Assembly: GCA_023614405.1 (NCBI GenBank)
Contig: CM042686.1
Location: forward strand, 466,396,740 to 466,460,739
Direction: 5' to 3'
DNA from: Avena insularis
Taxonomy: Eukaryota > Streptophyta > Magnoliopsida > Poales > Poaceae
Length of the DNA: 64,000 nt
Under the pieces are notes generated by a model, which saw only the letters and a list, made by a program, of their open reading frames with translations, was not told where the DNA came from and made no database searches. Made by a program: the position numbers and the translations under genes. Positions 11,245-24,094 of the stretch are shown one piece after another (positions within the stretch are counted from its first letter, which is position 1; each line of letters starts with the position of its first letter).

Positions 11245-12834
11245 TGATGGCCCAAAATATATCGAGATCGTTGGGGAACCCCAAGAGGAAGGTATGATGA
11301 GCACAGTAGCAAGTTTTCCCTCAATACGAAACCAAGGTTATCAATCCAGTAGGAGCAAGGAAACACCCCAAAGGTGTAGCTAGCTGAACGTTGGCAGGGC
11401 GCACTACCGGTGCTAGCAGCAACGTGGAGACCTGCACAAAACAACCACAGAACTATGTCCCCAACTTGCGATGAGGTTGTCAATCTCACCGGTTTTGCTG
11501 AAAACAAAGGATTAAACGTATCGAATGGAAGGAAGTAATAGTTTGCATAAAGTAAACACAAAGCAGTAAACAGTTTGTAGATTGTATGTAAAAGAAAGGA
11601 CCGGGGTCCATAGTTCACTAGAGGTGGCTCTCCTTAAGATAGATAACATGCTAGGTGAACACATTACAGCGGGGCAATTGACAAACATCGAGAAAGCAAT
11701 ACATGCATATACTAATCATTTTGACTCCTTTGGAACTTGATTGGGCATTACAACATTATACATAGACCGCCATCCAACTGCATCTATGACTAATAATCCA
11801 CCTTCAGGTTATCTTCCGAACCCCCTCCAGTATTAAGTTGCAAGCAACAGATTATTGCTTTATGAATTGCATGTAAAGTAAAAAATACGATTGTTCTATG
11901 AACAAAGGATTGTTGTTTTCTCCCTAGTAGCAACAACACATCTAGTACCTTAGATATTTCTGTCACTTCCCAGTTACGGAGGCATGAACCCACTATCGAG
12001 CATAAATACTAACTCTTGGAGTTGCTAGCATCTACTTGGCCAAGATAGCTACTAACAACGGAAAGCATGCAATATCACAAATAACAAAGACATGATAGAA
12101 TCAATAATCAATCTGAAATATCATCTCAATATCCATCGGATCCCTGCAAACACAACATGCAGAATTACAAATACATGATCTTGATCATGAACGGAGCTCA
12201 CAAGATCTAGACATGAAAGCACAAAGGAGGAGACCCAGCCATCTAGCTACTACATGGACCCGTAGTCTAGAGATGAACTACTCACTCATCACACCGGAGG
12301 CTTGCATGATGATGAAGAAGGCCTCCAGGGTGAATTCCCCTCTCTGGCAGGGTGCCGGGAAGAGCTTTAGATCCCTCCCGATCTAGGGATGGAGATGACA
12401 ACGGCTACAGACTCTTTCGTGGATTTTTGATCGGGTGCTTAGGGTTTTTGTCCCGAGGGCATCTTATAGGTGGAAGGAGAGGCCGAGGGGGTGCTGGGGT
12501 CGGTCAGACCACCCCCTAGCGCGGGCCAGGCCTGGCCGTGCGGCCAGGTGGTGTGGCTGGCCCCCAGCTCTTCTCCGTCTCGTATTCTGGCATCTGATGA
12601 CTTTCGGAAAAATAGGCACTTTGGCTTTTGTCCCGTCCAATTCCGAGAATATTCATTTCTGACGTTTCTGGAACCAAAAATAGCAGAAAACATGTAGTTG
12701 GCACTGTGGCTCTTGTTAATAGGTTAGTCCAAGAAATCATATGAAAAGTACTCCAAAGTGTGGGAAAAACACAAGAAAGTGGATAAAACCAAGCATGGAA
12801 CATCAAAAATTATAGATACATTTGCAATGTATCA
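11245..12834 (-). repeat. C 3' LTR (1590 bp)
   Basis: It is nearly identical to 17645-19210 and belongs to the same LTR family as D1 and D2. The GC-rich block lies at about 12505-12560. ORFs inside the block are not genes. Confidence 0.92.
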
Positions 12835-15527
12835 ACATCCCCAAGCTTAACTCCCGCTCGTCCTCGAGTAGGTAAGTGATAAAAAGAAAGAATAATTTTT
12901 GAGGTGACATGCACCATCAAAGTATTTGTAAAACATTCGAAGCTGGGATCATAGTACTTCAATCATAACATGAAAGACAAGGTTCTAGCAATAATACAAA
13001 GAAACAATGATGCAACATGAAAAGGCACAAACAAAAGATTCATGAATAACAATGCTTTGCAAGACGTTTCTTTGTTTCACATAAAGAAAACATAGCATAA
13101 TAGTATTCAGCTTGTCCCTCATAGAGTAGCAAATATAAATGCATAGGACACCTTCAAAGTTCATAAGAGTGACTAGATACAAATAGTTCAAAACAAGCAA
13201 TATCAAGTTATGCATCAATCAACTAGTCTTGGGACAATGCACATAGAACTAATAATGGCCACTATGCTCTCAAAGTAAGTGCATAAAGGTAGAAGGTGGA
13301 GACTCAATATATAATGGTGGAAGAAAGGCCTTCATAGAAGGAAGTGGGGATTCAAGTCTCATAAAGAGCTTCCAAAAATTATGGTACTTATAGCTTTTAG
13401 CTCTCATTGCCCCTATCATAAGCATCTTGAAGGTGATTAATGTTAAAGTGACACAACTAAGAGGATATGCTTGACAAGTTATAAACCGAAATCTCATGCC
13501 CCTTACTTACGAAGACCGATCCTCATGCTACTCAACTTTAGTCACAAGTAAGCTCTTGTCATTGTAAGTACATATGTATCATAAAGAACTGCCAACGGGG
13601 TACCCCTTGCACATGATATAGGAGCTATCCCATAATCAAAATGACAAGGCAAGCAGACAATGAGCATCTCAGCGATCTTTTTATTTGCTACATGCATAGG
13701 TTTTTATTGAGGATGCTTTATAGAGTGCTCATTATGGTTATGCTGCAAGTTTCCACCATGATTAGTCATGGCTTAGGCTAGCGGCCCAGGCGTTTCTCTA
13801 ACACACATACAAACTCCATGATCTTACAAGTTCCACTTTTATTTCACACCACTGGGATCCATAAGCAAAAGAACATGATATCAACAGGGTACAAAGTACA
13901 AGTGCAATGTTGAAAGCGTTCCCCATGATACATGGTTCTGCTAATTTCAACTTATAAAGCGCAAGCATATACGCAACAAAGAAGGACCCTCAAGTTTATT
14001 AAGGGCAAGAAAAGTAAAGTGTGCCATCAAGTTCGTGAGAGATTTAATCACTAGTTTTCTCATAACAAGTTTAATTTGGAAGGTAAACAAAAGCATGAAT
14101 ATACTTGGAATAGAATAAACTAGTAGGTAGGTATGGTGGACTCTTTGGAATAACTTGGTTTAGGTCGTTGGATGCATGAGTGGAACTCATACTTGGTTGT
14201 GGAGGCTAGCAAAAGATTGGGAGCGACAAACTAAGAGAGCAATAATGGCCATAATCATGCAGAGCGACAAAACATCATTGATCAAAGCATAAAGTGATAC
14301 TACAAGTTGAAAACTAAAGGATCATAAAGGCTATGGTGACTTGAGATAGTCATAACATGGTGTGAGCATGTGCCAAGTTAACCCAAATAAAGCATCAAAG
14401 GAGAATACCACTATACTATGCTTTAATATGCTAAAACAATGCATGATTCATCCAAGGCACATTAAGCAATCTCAGTTGTTTATAACAAGTCATGCTACAG
14501 AAAAGAATACTAAGCATAAAGCCAAAACAATATCGAGCATGGCATGACAAAGCATAGGCCACAGTCAAAAACAAGCTCTTTTTACCACATAAGTATGAAC
14601 TTTCCTACTCTTTCCAAACCAAACCAAACTATTTGTAAACCAATGTATGAAAGAGGGGGTCCAACCAATTTATTCAGAAAACTAAGAAAACCAAAGCAAA
14701 TGAAAAACCAAAACAAAAACGAAAAAGAAGACGCTCCAAGAACAACACAACTGTGCATGAAACAATAAAAATCAAGCGTTTGGAAGAAACCTGGGATTTT
14801 TATTGATGAAGAGGGGGATGCTTTGGGCATCCCCAAGCTTTGACGCTTGTACTTCTTGGATATTTTTGGGGTGACACGCGTGGCATCCCCAAGCTTGAGC
14901 TTTAGTCCATCCTTCCTCTCATTACTCATTCCTTCCATACACCTGAAATTTTTCCTTCATACAAAACTTCACACAATCTTTATTAGCAACATTACTGCAC
15001 TCAAGATAGTAAGTCTTAAGGTTCAGTTCTAACACCAAATAAACTTCCATTAGAACACTAGCTACTGAAGCATTTCCCTCAACAAGCTCAATTCCCCAAA
15101 AGAACTCAAAAAGGAACCAACAAGAAGCAAATGCAGAAAATGGCAGAAATCTATCAAAACAGACCAGCAGGTAAAGACGAATTTTTTCGAAGACCTTCTG
15201 TTGCTCAAATCAAAAAGTGTTGAACTAACGAAAGTTAGATAACAACCTGGGTCAGAAGCTCAAAAATTCACGCCTCAAAAAGACGTTCAGAGCTTTTACA
15301 CGAGTTTTTACGGTGAAACACAGAAATCTGTTTCGGGATAGAAACTTTCCCAATCATTACTTCTCCCTCATTAGAGGTTACTCTTGGCACAAAAGGCAAA
15401 TAAAAAGGATAAGGAGCAGTTATTACTGAAGTAATAACTTCCAAGACTCATCTAAAACTTTTGGGTTATCTCCCAATATGTACTTTTCTTTAACGCCTTT
15501 AAGTTAGGCATAAGAAGCAAGAAAGAA
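12835..15527 (-). other. C 3' noncoding region with PPT and stem-loop
   Basis: No gene is supportable. On the minus strand the polypurine tract GTTAAGCTTGGGGATGT (about 12835-12851) abuts the 3' LTR. Two further PPT-like copies lie near 14830-14840 and 14888-14898. The one near 14813-14834 sits in an inverted repeat, GGGGATGC with GCATCCCC. The region is homologous to 35246-38020 in D1 and 49316-51062 in D2. Confidence 0.75.
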
Positions 15528-17453
15528 TCAAGTGTTCTCAAATGAAGAAGCATTAAGACCAAATTTTGTTTTCATAGGAGAGGCAAAAGAAATCTTCTCT
15601 CTCTTCTTAGGTAAGTGTTCTATACCTTTCTTGAGTGGGAGTTGATATTTAATGGTGCCTTCTTTCATATCAATAATGGCACCAATAGTTCTAAGAAAAG
15701 GTCTTCCCAAAGTAATAGGTCAAGAAGCATTGCATTCAACATCAAAAACATAGAAATCAACGGGGACATAAGCATTGTTAACCATAATGAGAACATCATT
15801 AAGACTCCCCATGAGTTTCTTTTTAGCACTATCATCAAGTGGGACATTCAAATAACAATCTTCAAGTGGAGGCAAATCAAGCATATCATAAATCCTTCTA
15901 GGCATAATAGAAACACTACTATCAAGATCACATAAAGCTTTGAAGTCAAAGTCATTCACTTTCATATTAATGATGGGTTCCCAACCATCTTCTTGTTTTA
16001 TAGGAATAGAAGCTTTATATTTCATCTTTTATTCTTTAATCTTTATGAGAGCATCAGTAATGTGTTTTGTAAAGGCCATGTTCATAGCACTAGCATTAGG
16101 ACTTTTAGCAAGCTTTTGTAGGAACTTAATAACTTCAGAGATATTACAACCATCAAGATCAAAATCGAAATTATCATTTAAAGTAATAGAACTATTACTA
16201 GCCTCAACACTAGTGGTGGTAATAGTAGAAATACTAATGTTTCTAGCAATTTCATCTTCTCTTTCCCACTTAGCATGTAATTCAGCTAATAGTCTAACAT
16301 TTTCATCAATTCTTACTTGTATAGCATTAGTAGCTGCGAAGGGATTATCATTAGTTTCAGGTTTAGTAGCCATTTTATTTAAAGAATATTGAGCTTCAGC
16401 CAAAGATGCTATATTTCTTTCAGCATTAGAGAGTTTTTCCTCAATAGTTTTATTGAAAGTAGTTTGTTTACTAATAAAGTCTTTAAGCATAACTTCAAGT
16501 TCAGAGGGTGCACTCCTATTATTGTGGTAGGAATTTCCATAAGCATTACCATTGTTGGGAGGATATGGCTTATAATTGTTGTTACCGAAATTGTTCCTAT
16601 AAGCATTATTGCCAAAATTGTTATTTCTTATGAAGTTCACATCAATTTGCTCTTCTTGAGCAAACAAAGAGGCTAAAGGAACATTATTTGGATCAATATG
16701 AGCTTTCCCATTCACAAGCATAGACATAATAATATCAATCTTATCACTCAAGGAGGAAGTTTCCTCAACAGAATATACCTTCCTACCTTGTGGAGCTCTC
16801 TCAGTATGCCATTCAGAATAATTAACCATCATATTGTCCAGAAGATTTGTTGCACCACCCAAAGTGATGGTCATAAAGGTACCTCTAGCAGCAGAGTCCA
16901 ATAGGTTCCTTGAAGAATAGTTCAATCCTACATAAAAAGTTTGGATGATCATCCAAGCAGTCAGTCCATGAGTGGGACAATTCTTAACCAAAGATTCCAT
17001 TCTTTCCCAAGCTTGAGCAACATGTCCATTATCAGATTGTTTAAGCTTCATTATTTCAATTCTCATATATATAATCTTAGCAGGAGGATAGTATTTTCCA
17101 ATGAAAGCATCTTTGCATTTAGTCCAAGAATCAATACTATTCCTAGTTAAGGAATTCAACCATTCTTTAGCTTTTCCTCTCAAAGAGAAAGGAAACAATT
17201 TCATCTTAATAATATCACCATCTACATCCCTATGCTTTTGCATCTCACAAAGTTCAACAAAGTTATTTAGATGGACAGGAGCATCTTCATTACCAATACC
17301 AGAAAATTGTTCTCTCATAACAAGATTGAGTAAAGCAGGTTTTATCTCAAAGAAAGTACCTTCAGGCACAGGTGGAGCAATATGTGTGCTCATAAAATCA
17401 TTGTTGTTGGTGCTAGTGAAGTCACACAACTTTGTGTTTTCAAGAGTAGTCAT
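15528..17453 (-). pseudogene. C gag-protease fused ORF with two in-frame stops
   Basis: One phase runs from the ATG at 17453 to the stop at 15528, about 642 codons. It is broken by TAA at 16029-16031 and TGA at 15717-15719. Gag shows LRGKAKEWLNSL, FIGKYYPPAK, AWERMESLVKNCPTHGL and LLDSAARGTF, then an Asn/Tyr-rich stretch (residues about 275-310) and a coiled coil near 340-380. No zinc knuckle is present. The protease follows with FKALCDLDSSVSIMPRRIYD and MGRPFLRTIGAIIDMKEGTI. The usual DLG/DTG active-site motif reads DLD, so the catalytic turn is altered. The last residues, LNASSFENT, are shared with the unrelated ORF of D1. No RT follows; the stop is directly followed by 3' noncoding sequence. 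Confidence 0.85.
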
Positions 17454-17615
17454 TTTTTTGTGTTTTCAAATAAGAAAGCAAACTTGTAAAACTAATTTTT
17501 TTTTGTGTTTTTGATAAAGAAACAAGCAAACAAAGCAAAAAGAAACTAAGCAAAAAAAAATAACAAAGTAAAGAGATTGGTTATGAGGGACTCCCCTTGT
17601 GAAGATATCCTTGAC

Positions 17616-17633
17616 TCCTCGGCAATGGCGCTA
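17616..17633 (-). other. Primer-binding site of C (tRNA-Asp type, two changes)
   Basis: On the minus strand the site reads TAGCGCCATTGCCGAGGA, 11 bp inside the 5' LTR. It is the tRNA-Asp type site with three C/G to T/A changes, consistent with methylation-driven decay after insertion. Confidence 0.75.
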
Positions 17634-17644
17634 GAAAATATGCT

Positions 17645-19210
17645 TGATGGCCCAAAATATATCGAGCTCGTTGGGGAACCCCAAGAGGAAGGTATGATGA
17701 GCATAGCAGCAAGTTTTCCCTTATTATGATACCAAGGTTATCAATCCAGTAGGAGCAAGGAAACACCCCAAAGGTGTAGCTAGCTGAACGTTGGCAGGGC
17801 GCACTACCGGTGCCAGCAGCAACGTGGAGACCTGCACAACACAACCACAGAACTCTGTCCCCAACTTGCGATGAGGTTGTCAATCTCACCGGTTTTGCTG
17901 AAAACAAAGTATTAAACGTATCGAATGGAAGGAAGTAATAGTTTGCAGAAAGTAAACACAAAGTCGTAAACAGTTTGTAGATTGTATGTAAAAGAAAGGA
18001 CCGGGGTCCATAGTTCACTAGAGGTGGCTCTCCTTAAGATAGATAACATGCTAGGTGAACAAATTACAGTGGGGCAATTGACAAACATCGAGAAAGCAAT
18101 ACATGCATATACTAATCATTTTGACTCCTTTGGAACTTGATTGGGCATTACAACATTATACATAGACCGCCATCCAACTGCATCTATGACTAATAATCCA
18201 CCTTCAGGTTAGAATCCGAAACCCTCCAGTATTAAGTTGCAAGCAACAAATTATTGCTTTACGAATTGCGTGTAAAGTAAATAATACGATTGTTCTATGA
18301 ACAAAGGATTGTTGTTTTCTCCCTAGTAGCAACAACACATCTAGTACCTTAGAGATTTCTGTCACTTCCACAGATTAACAGAGGCATGAACCCACTATCG
18401 AGCATAAATACTAACTCTTGGAGTTGCTAGCATCTACTTGGCCAAGATAGCTACTAACAACGGAAAGCATGCAAGATCACAAATAACAAAGACATGATAT
18501 AATCAATAATCAATCTGAAATAGCATCTCAATATCCATCGGATCCCCGCAAACACAACATGCATAATTATATATAGATGATCTTGATCATGAACGGAGCT
18601 CACAAGATCTAGACATGAAAGCACAAAGGAGGAGAACCAGCCATCTAGCTACTACATGGACCCGTAGTCTAGAGATGAACTACTCACGCATCACACCGGA
18701 GGCTTGCATGATGATGAAGAAGGCCTCCAGGGTGCCAGGAAGAGCTTCAGATCCCTCCTGATCTAGGGATGGAGATGACGGCGGCTACAGACTCTTTCGT
18801 GGATTTTTGATTGGGTGCTTAGGGTTTTCGTCCCGAGGGCATCTTATAGGCGGAAGGAGAGGCCGAGGGGGTGCTGGCGTCGGCCAGACCACCCCCTGGC
18901 GCGGGCCAGGCCTGGCCACATGGCCAGGTGGTGTGGCCGGCCCCCAGCTCTTCTTCGTCTCGTATTCTGGCATCTGATGACTTCCGGAAAAATAGGCACT
19001 TTGGCTTTTGTCCCGTCCAATTCCGAGAATATTCATTTTCTGACTTTCCTGGAACTAAAAATAGCGAAAAGCAGTAATGGGCTGGCTCTTGTTAATAGGT
19101 TAGTCCAAGAAATCATATGAAAAGTACTCCAAAGTGTGGACAAAACACAAGAAAGTGGATAAAACAAAGCATGGAACATAAAAAATTATAGATACATTCG
19201 CAATGTATCA
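17645..19210 (-). repeat. C 5' LTR (1566 bp)
   Basis: Partner of 11245-12834. It reads TGATACATTG to GGGCCATCA on the minus strand and is flanked on its outer side by the GGATC duplication. Confidence 0.92.
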
Positions 19211-19215
19211 GGATC

Positions 19216-19488
19216 ATGGCTAGGCACGAAGATATGGATTGGAGCATCAAGGAGGAAGTGAAGGGCATGTCGACAGACATTAAAGGACAAGGGCTGATAC
19301 CTCTAATTCTGAACCTCAGTTCCTGCCCTGTAGTGGTGGAAGGTCTACGGGCCACTAATGAGTTTTGCGATAAGTACTGAGTCCTAAGGAGAAAGGTGGA
19401 CATACTGCAAGAAGAGAATAACAGGCTCCGCAAGATCCTGGAAGATCATCTCACTTTGATCGAGAGAACACCACCACCACCGAAGTAG
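19216..19488 (+). pseudogene. B coiled-coil tail ORF, second part
   Basis: This continues the frame broken at 11244. It reads MARHEDMDWSIKEEVKGM, then VVVEGLRATNEFCDKY, an in-frame TGA (19378-19380, most simply a former Trp or Gln-like codon), and a strongly heptad-like stretch VDILQEENNRLRKILEDH. It ends with TPPPPK and two stops. The leucine-zipper-like end suggests multimerisation, and similar tails are common downstream of pol in Athila-type elements of grasses. No enzymatic motif is present. It is positioned like the 135-codon ORF of E1 (5258-5665), though the two do not align obviously. Confidence 0.6.
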
Positions 19489-21477
19489 TAATTCATCAGC
19501 AGGTTTTGGCATCCCCTTGGTTTGTTCCAAGCTTGGGGGAGTGCCGCGATATCATATCACTATCTTCTATCTTTTTACCTTTTTAGTAGAGTCATATCAT
19601 GAATAGAGAAGTTATCATGTAGGATGGTTTGCATTATGGAAATGTCCCCCCTCTCGTTAGATATCTATGTATCACTTGGTGTGAGTTGCTGTTATGGAAT
19701 ATTAATGAGAAGTTCTATCATTTACTCTTTTGCATATCTTATATTAGTTTTCAATTTATGTTATATGATTGATCTTGTTGTTAGTATTGGTATCACTTTG
19801 GGATCATTGAGTAAATTTAGTTGGTTTTGGCAAACCTGGCTCGGTCAGTAGCAACACTATTTTGAGAATTGAATGAAAAGATAAAAGTACTCTAAAGAAA
19901 TATAAATTCATCATCATCTTTCTTGAGTTGCTCATAAGCTTAGTATTCTCTAGTTAAGATCTTTTGTGCTTCCAAGGAAGATTGCATGTTTGTTTTTATC
20001 GCTTGTATGTTTGTTTGTTTCCTTCAACTCTTATGCTTGCTAACCGGCCTTGCTAGCCAAAAACCTGTGCTGAGAGGGATTGTTTCTCGTGCATCCAATC
20101 CTTAAACCAAAACATATGCCATTTGTGTCCACCATACCTACCTATTAGCATTATTGCTATTCCAAGTAAATTCATGTTTTTATCTACCTTCCGAATTAAA
20201 CTTGTTATGTGAAAATTAGTGATTAAAGCTCTCACGAACTTGATGGCACACTTTACTTTCTTGCACTTAATAAACTTGAACCATTATGCCCATCTATGTT
20301 GCGTATATGCTTGCGCTTTGTAAGTTGTGAATTAGCAGAACCATGATGTCATGGGGAACGCTTTCAACATTGCACTTTATTTAGTTGATATCATGCTCTT
20401 TTGTCTATGGATGTCGTCGGTGTGAAATGAAAGGGGAGCGTGTAAGTCCATGGAGTTATGTTTGTGTGTTAGAGAAACGCCTGGGCCGCTGGTATAATCC
20501 ATGCCTAATCATGGTGGAAACCTGCAGCGTAACCATAATGAGCAATCTATGAAGCATTCTTCTTATAAAAAAAGATTTAGATATTGAGAAAAAAGAAAAA
20601 AAGAGATGAGAAAAGAGGAAAGAGAGAAAAAAGCACCATTTTCCCATGGTAAATAAGAAGATTGCTGAGATGCTCGTTGTCTGCTTGCCTTGTCATTTTG
20701 ATATGGGGATTCTTCCGTATCATCGGGCAAGGGGTACCCCGTTGGTGTTTCTCTATGATACACATATACTTACTATGACAAGAACTTACTGGTAACTAAA
20801 CTTTAGTAGCATGAGGAGCGGCCCTTGTATTCAAGGGACATGAGATTTTCAACTTACAACTTGTCAAGCATATCCTCATATTTGATCACTTTAACCTTAA
20901 TCACCTAAAGATGCCTATGATAGGGGCAATGAGAGATGAAAGCTAATAAGTACCATAATTTTTGGAAGCTCTTTATGAAACTTAAAATCCCTGCTTCCCT
21001 CTGCGAAGGGCCTATCTTTTACTTTTAAGTTGAGTCAGTAAACCAATTCCCTTCTATCTCAGCAAGTATTTTGAGTTATTGTGTTTCATTCATTCATATG
21101 ATGATTTATTCAATCATGTTTCTTATGTTCCTTGTTTTGCACGTTGCTCTTATCTTAGTGTTTATTACTTTGAAAGCTATCATTGAAAACCCCTTTATGA
21201 CTGAACTCCTGCAAATTGTCAACTATTCTTCGATGAAGAGCTAAGTTTTCCATTACCAATTGTTATTTACTTTATGTATCTTTACTTGTGTTTCCTTTAC
21301 TTATTGCAAGTTAAGTTATATAATGGTGAGTTGTCTTCTATTATGATTTGTGTATTGATGAATGTGATGCTTCTTGTCTGTATCCTTTTATCGACTCTTC
21401 ACTCCATAAACCTAAGGTCATGTTTATTGAGCTCAGTTTTTGCTTGGGGACAAGCGAAGTCTAAGCTTGGGGGGAGT
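19489..21477 (+). other. B 3' noncoding region and polypurine tract
   Basis: A first PPT-like copy CCAAGCTTGGGGGAG lies near 19528. The functional one, AAGCTTGGGGGGAGT (about 21464-21477), abuts the 3' LTR. Parts of 20200-21000 resemble 36700-37500 of D1. No gene is supportable. Confidence 0.7.
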
Positions 21478-22974
21478 TGATACGTCCATTTTGCATCACT
21501 ATTCTATATCATAATTTACTCTTATTCATTGATATATTTCATATTAAGAGATGATACTTATGTTATTTCATCTGTTTTTGCATGGTTGATGACTTTTGGA
21601 GCATGGACCGCTGCAGTCAGGATTCTGATGGAAAAGGGGTTGTTTGGAGGCAAAATTCGTGAAGATCAGAAAATCTGGGAAAATACATGGAAAATTCTAT
21701 TTTTCCAGAAGACGAAGGATGCCAGAAGGGGGAGTGGAGATGGGCCACAGGGGGCCCACACCACCCCTTGGCGTGGGCCACCCCTGGCCATGCCACCAGG
21801 TGGTGTGGCCACCCTGGCCCAGTCCTGGCTCTCCCCTTTGGCGTATATTATCCCCACGGAACCCTAATACCTGGGGAGCGACCACAGAAAGATTTCGCCG
21901 CCTCTGCGAGGCGGAAAACTACAGAGAGAGAAAGATCTCTCTAGCAGACAGAATTCTGCCAGGGGAATTCCTTCCCGGAGAGGGGAGATCGTTGCCATCA
22001 ACACCACCATCAAGCTGGACTTCATCGGGATAATCATCATATCCACCAGCACCATCATCACCACTCCATACCATTGTAACAATTGGGTTGAATCTTGCAT
22101 AGTTCTTAGGGGAAACTTTCCCGGTATTGATTACTCCTTGTAGTTAATGCTATTGAGTGAACCATTGAATTATTGTTATGTTCAGATTGTTGCTTATCAT
22201 TATATCATCTCTTATCTTGATCCATATGATGTCTTGTGAGTAGTTCATTTTGTTCTTGAGGACATGTGAGAAGTCATGTTGTTAGTAGTGGAATTGTGTT
22301 GAGAAAGATTCAATAGTTTGTTATTTAAGTTGTGGTGTTATTCTTCTAGTGGTGTCATGTGAACATCGACTACATAAAACTTCACCTATATGGGCCTAGG
22401 GGAATGCATTGTGTATTTGGCTACTAATCGTAGGGGTTACCGGAGTGACAGAAACCTGAACCCCCGTTAGGAAACCTTTGCACAAGGGATGTCAGGATCT
22501 TAGATTTTAAAGTTGTGGTTATGTTTCTATCTTAATTACTTTATTGTACTTGTGGATGCTTGCAAGGGGTATAATCACAAGTATGTATTAGTCCTAGGAA
22601 GGTCGATACATTAGCATAAGTTCACCCACACAACACTTGTCAAACTAAAGAAGATTAATCAACTATATGAAGCGAAAGCACTTGACGATATTCCCGTGTG
22701 TCCTCGAGAACGTTTGGTCATCTTAAGTAATACAACCAGCTTGTCCTTTGCTAAAGAAAGGATTGGGCCACTTGCTGCAATCATTATTATTGTCTTTTAT
22801 TTACTCGCACTTTATTTATCTGCATTATCCAAAACCCCTAAAAATCCGTTTGCTAAGTATTTATAGAGAATTCCTGCTCCAAGCCACTCGTTAACACCTT
22901 CCGCTCCTTGTTGGGTTCGACTCTCTTACTTATCGAAAATAATGTGATAAACCCCCTATACTTGTGGGTCATCA
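21478..22974 (+). repeat. B 3' LTR (1497 bp)
   Basis: Partner of 7021-8533. The GC-rich block lies at about 21750-21820. It ends GGGTCATCA at 22974 and is followed by the target-site copy GCGCT. Confidence 0.92.
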
Positions 22975-24094
22975 GCGCTGTCACCGCCTCCTCAAATAGT
23001 TTCACCCCGTGCAACTGGATTAGGGAGATGACATACAGAACAACCAGAAATCGCTGAAACCTCACCTCTGGAAGGCATCTGGAGGGGAAACACGTCCACC
23101 GAGGATCCATCTTTGCCCTATGCAGATCTGGGAGGCTAAGGCATCGATCTTCATCATCAATCGCTACATCACCACCATCTCCATCCATACCATCTACATC
23201 TTGTCTAGATCTTGTTCTAATTTCCGTACTCGTTGTGGATTTATACAAGTACTATTCATCTATGATAGATTCCATTGTTATTTCCATGATGTTGATTGCC
23301 TCCATGTCTTAGTAGATCATTAGTTCTTGGGGAGATGGAGAAACCCTAGTATGAGATTGAAATAAGATAAAGTTTATTATGATATTCGTTGCTCTGACCA
23401 TGTGTTAGACTTTCTTCATCTTGATGTTGGGAGAAGTCGACCTCTCAATATTTTCTTCTTGTGGGGACTTGATGGAGGGAACCACTTGTTGGTAGATGGA
23501 GGTGTGTTAGCACTTAAAGTGACTATAAAGCTGTTGGCACCCCTTACGTATCAACTTGGGAACCGAGGAAACTCATGGAACACTATCCATACCATGGGAT
23601 ACGTCCTACGGGATTAAGTCCCTTTATAGCACGGTAATTCGATTGATGTAGATTGCTCTCTGTTGTGGTTATGAGGATGATGTGAGCACTGGTTGCTGCC
23701 TATTTGTCCAAATACGGAGTTTCTCCCACACATACATAGTTGAGAATGTTCATGATAATAATCTTTACCTTAGCTCTTTATAAAGCTAGAGGTGTATCTG
23801 CTACTCCCTGAGAACGCCTTTTCCCATTGCAGTTTCAAATATCTTTTACATACACGATACTTACTTTCTGTGTTCAGTTGATTTACTTTACTTATTGTTC
23901 TCTTATACCAAAAACCCAAAAACACCTTTTTACACAATACTCGCATTTTATCTTGTTACTTAGAACTTTATTTAGCATTTCTATTTCAGTGTATTTAATT
24001 CAAGAATTATTAGATTTTAGACTCCTACTCCCTGTGGGATCGATATCTTTATTTCGAAACTAGCTACAAACAATCTGTGCACTTGCAGTCATCA
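22975..24094 (+). repeat. E1 3' LTR, right part
   Basis: This continues the LTR interrupted at 7020. It aligns with 1-1041 and with 29860-30932, and ends GCAGTCATCA at 24094, after which E3 sequence resumes. Confidence 0.9.

Larger units (their letters stand above)
11245..19210 (-). mobile_element. C: gag-protease LTR retrotransposon, minus strand, nested in B
   Basis: The LTRs (11245-12834 and 17645-19210) begin TGATACATTG and end GGGCCATCA when read on the minus strand. GGATC at 11240-11244 and 19211-19215 is a perfect 5-bp target-site duplication. The right LTR is the 5' LTR, as it adjoins a tRNA-Asp type primer site and gag. The left LTR adjoins the polypurine tract. The 4.8-kb internal region codes gag and protease only. 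Confidence 0.93.
7021..22974 (+). mobile_element. B: gag-only Athila-like LTR retrotransposon, split by nested C
   Basis: Terminal LTRs (7021-8533 and 21478-22974) both start TGATACGTCC and end GGGTCATCA. The element is flanked by GCGCC (7016-7020) and GCGCT (22975-22979), a 5-bp target-site duplication with one mismatch. It has a tRNA-Asp type primer site, a gag ORF and a coiled-coil tail ORF, but no RT or integrase. The pol region is missing between about 9,850 and 10,100, where gag runs directly into 3' noncoding sequence. Element C is inserted at 11244. B is therefore younger than E1 and older than C. Confidence 0.9.
1..24094 (+). mobile_element. E1: Athila-like Gypsy LTR retrotransposon, 5' end outside window, split by nested B
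   Basis: The element has a partial 5' LTR (1-1041), a tRNA-Asp type primer site, decayed gag, protease, RT and RNase H in the usual Gypsy order, a long 3' noncoding region, a polypurine tract and a 3' LTR. The 3' LTR is interrupted at 7020 and resumes at 22975. Both LTRs end in the same CATCA-type terminus and match the complete solo LTR at 29531-30932, which shows that about 360 bp of the 5' LTR lie left of the window. No integrase is visible, so this copy is non-autonomous. It sits in the 3' noncoding region of E3. The Athila assignment rests on the primer site, the lack of a zinc knuckle in gag and the DLG-type protease. Confidence 0.85.

Noticed and set aside
12435..12806. Several 75-96-codon ORFs on both strands, repeated at 18785-19120, 32918-33301, 38049-38576 and 46877-47301
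   Set aside because: These are the GC-rich LTR blocks of C and D elements read in several frames; their recurrence is due to LTR copies, not protein conservation.
14582..14938. 118-codon ORF similar to reads at 35826-36089 and 49881-50330
   Set aside because: It lies in the shared 3' noncoding region with PPT copies and a stem-loop; frames differ between C, D1 and D2.
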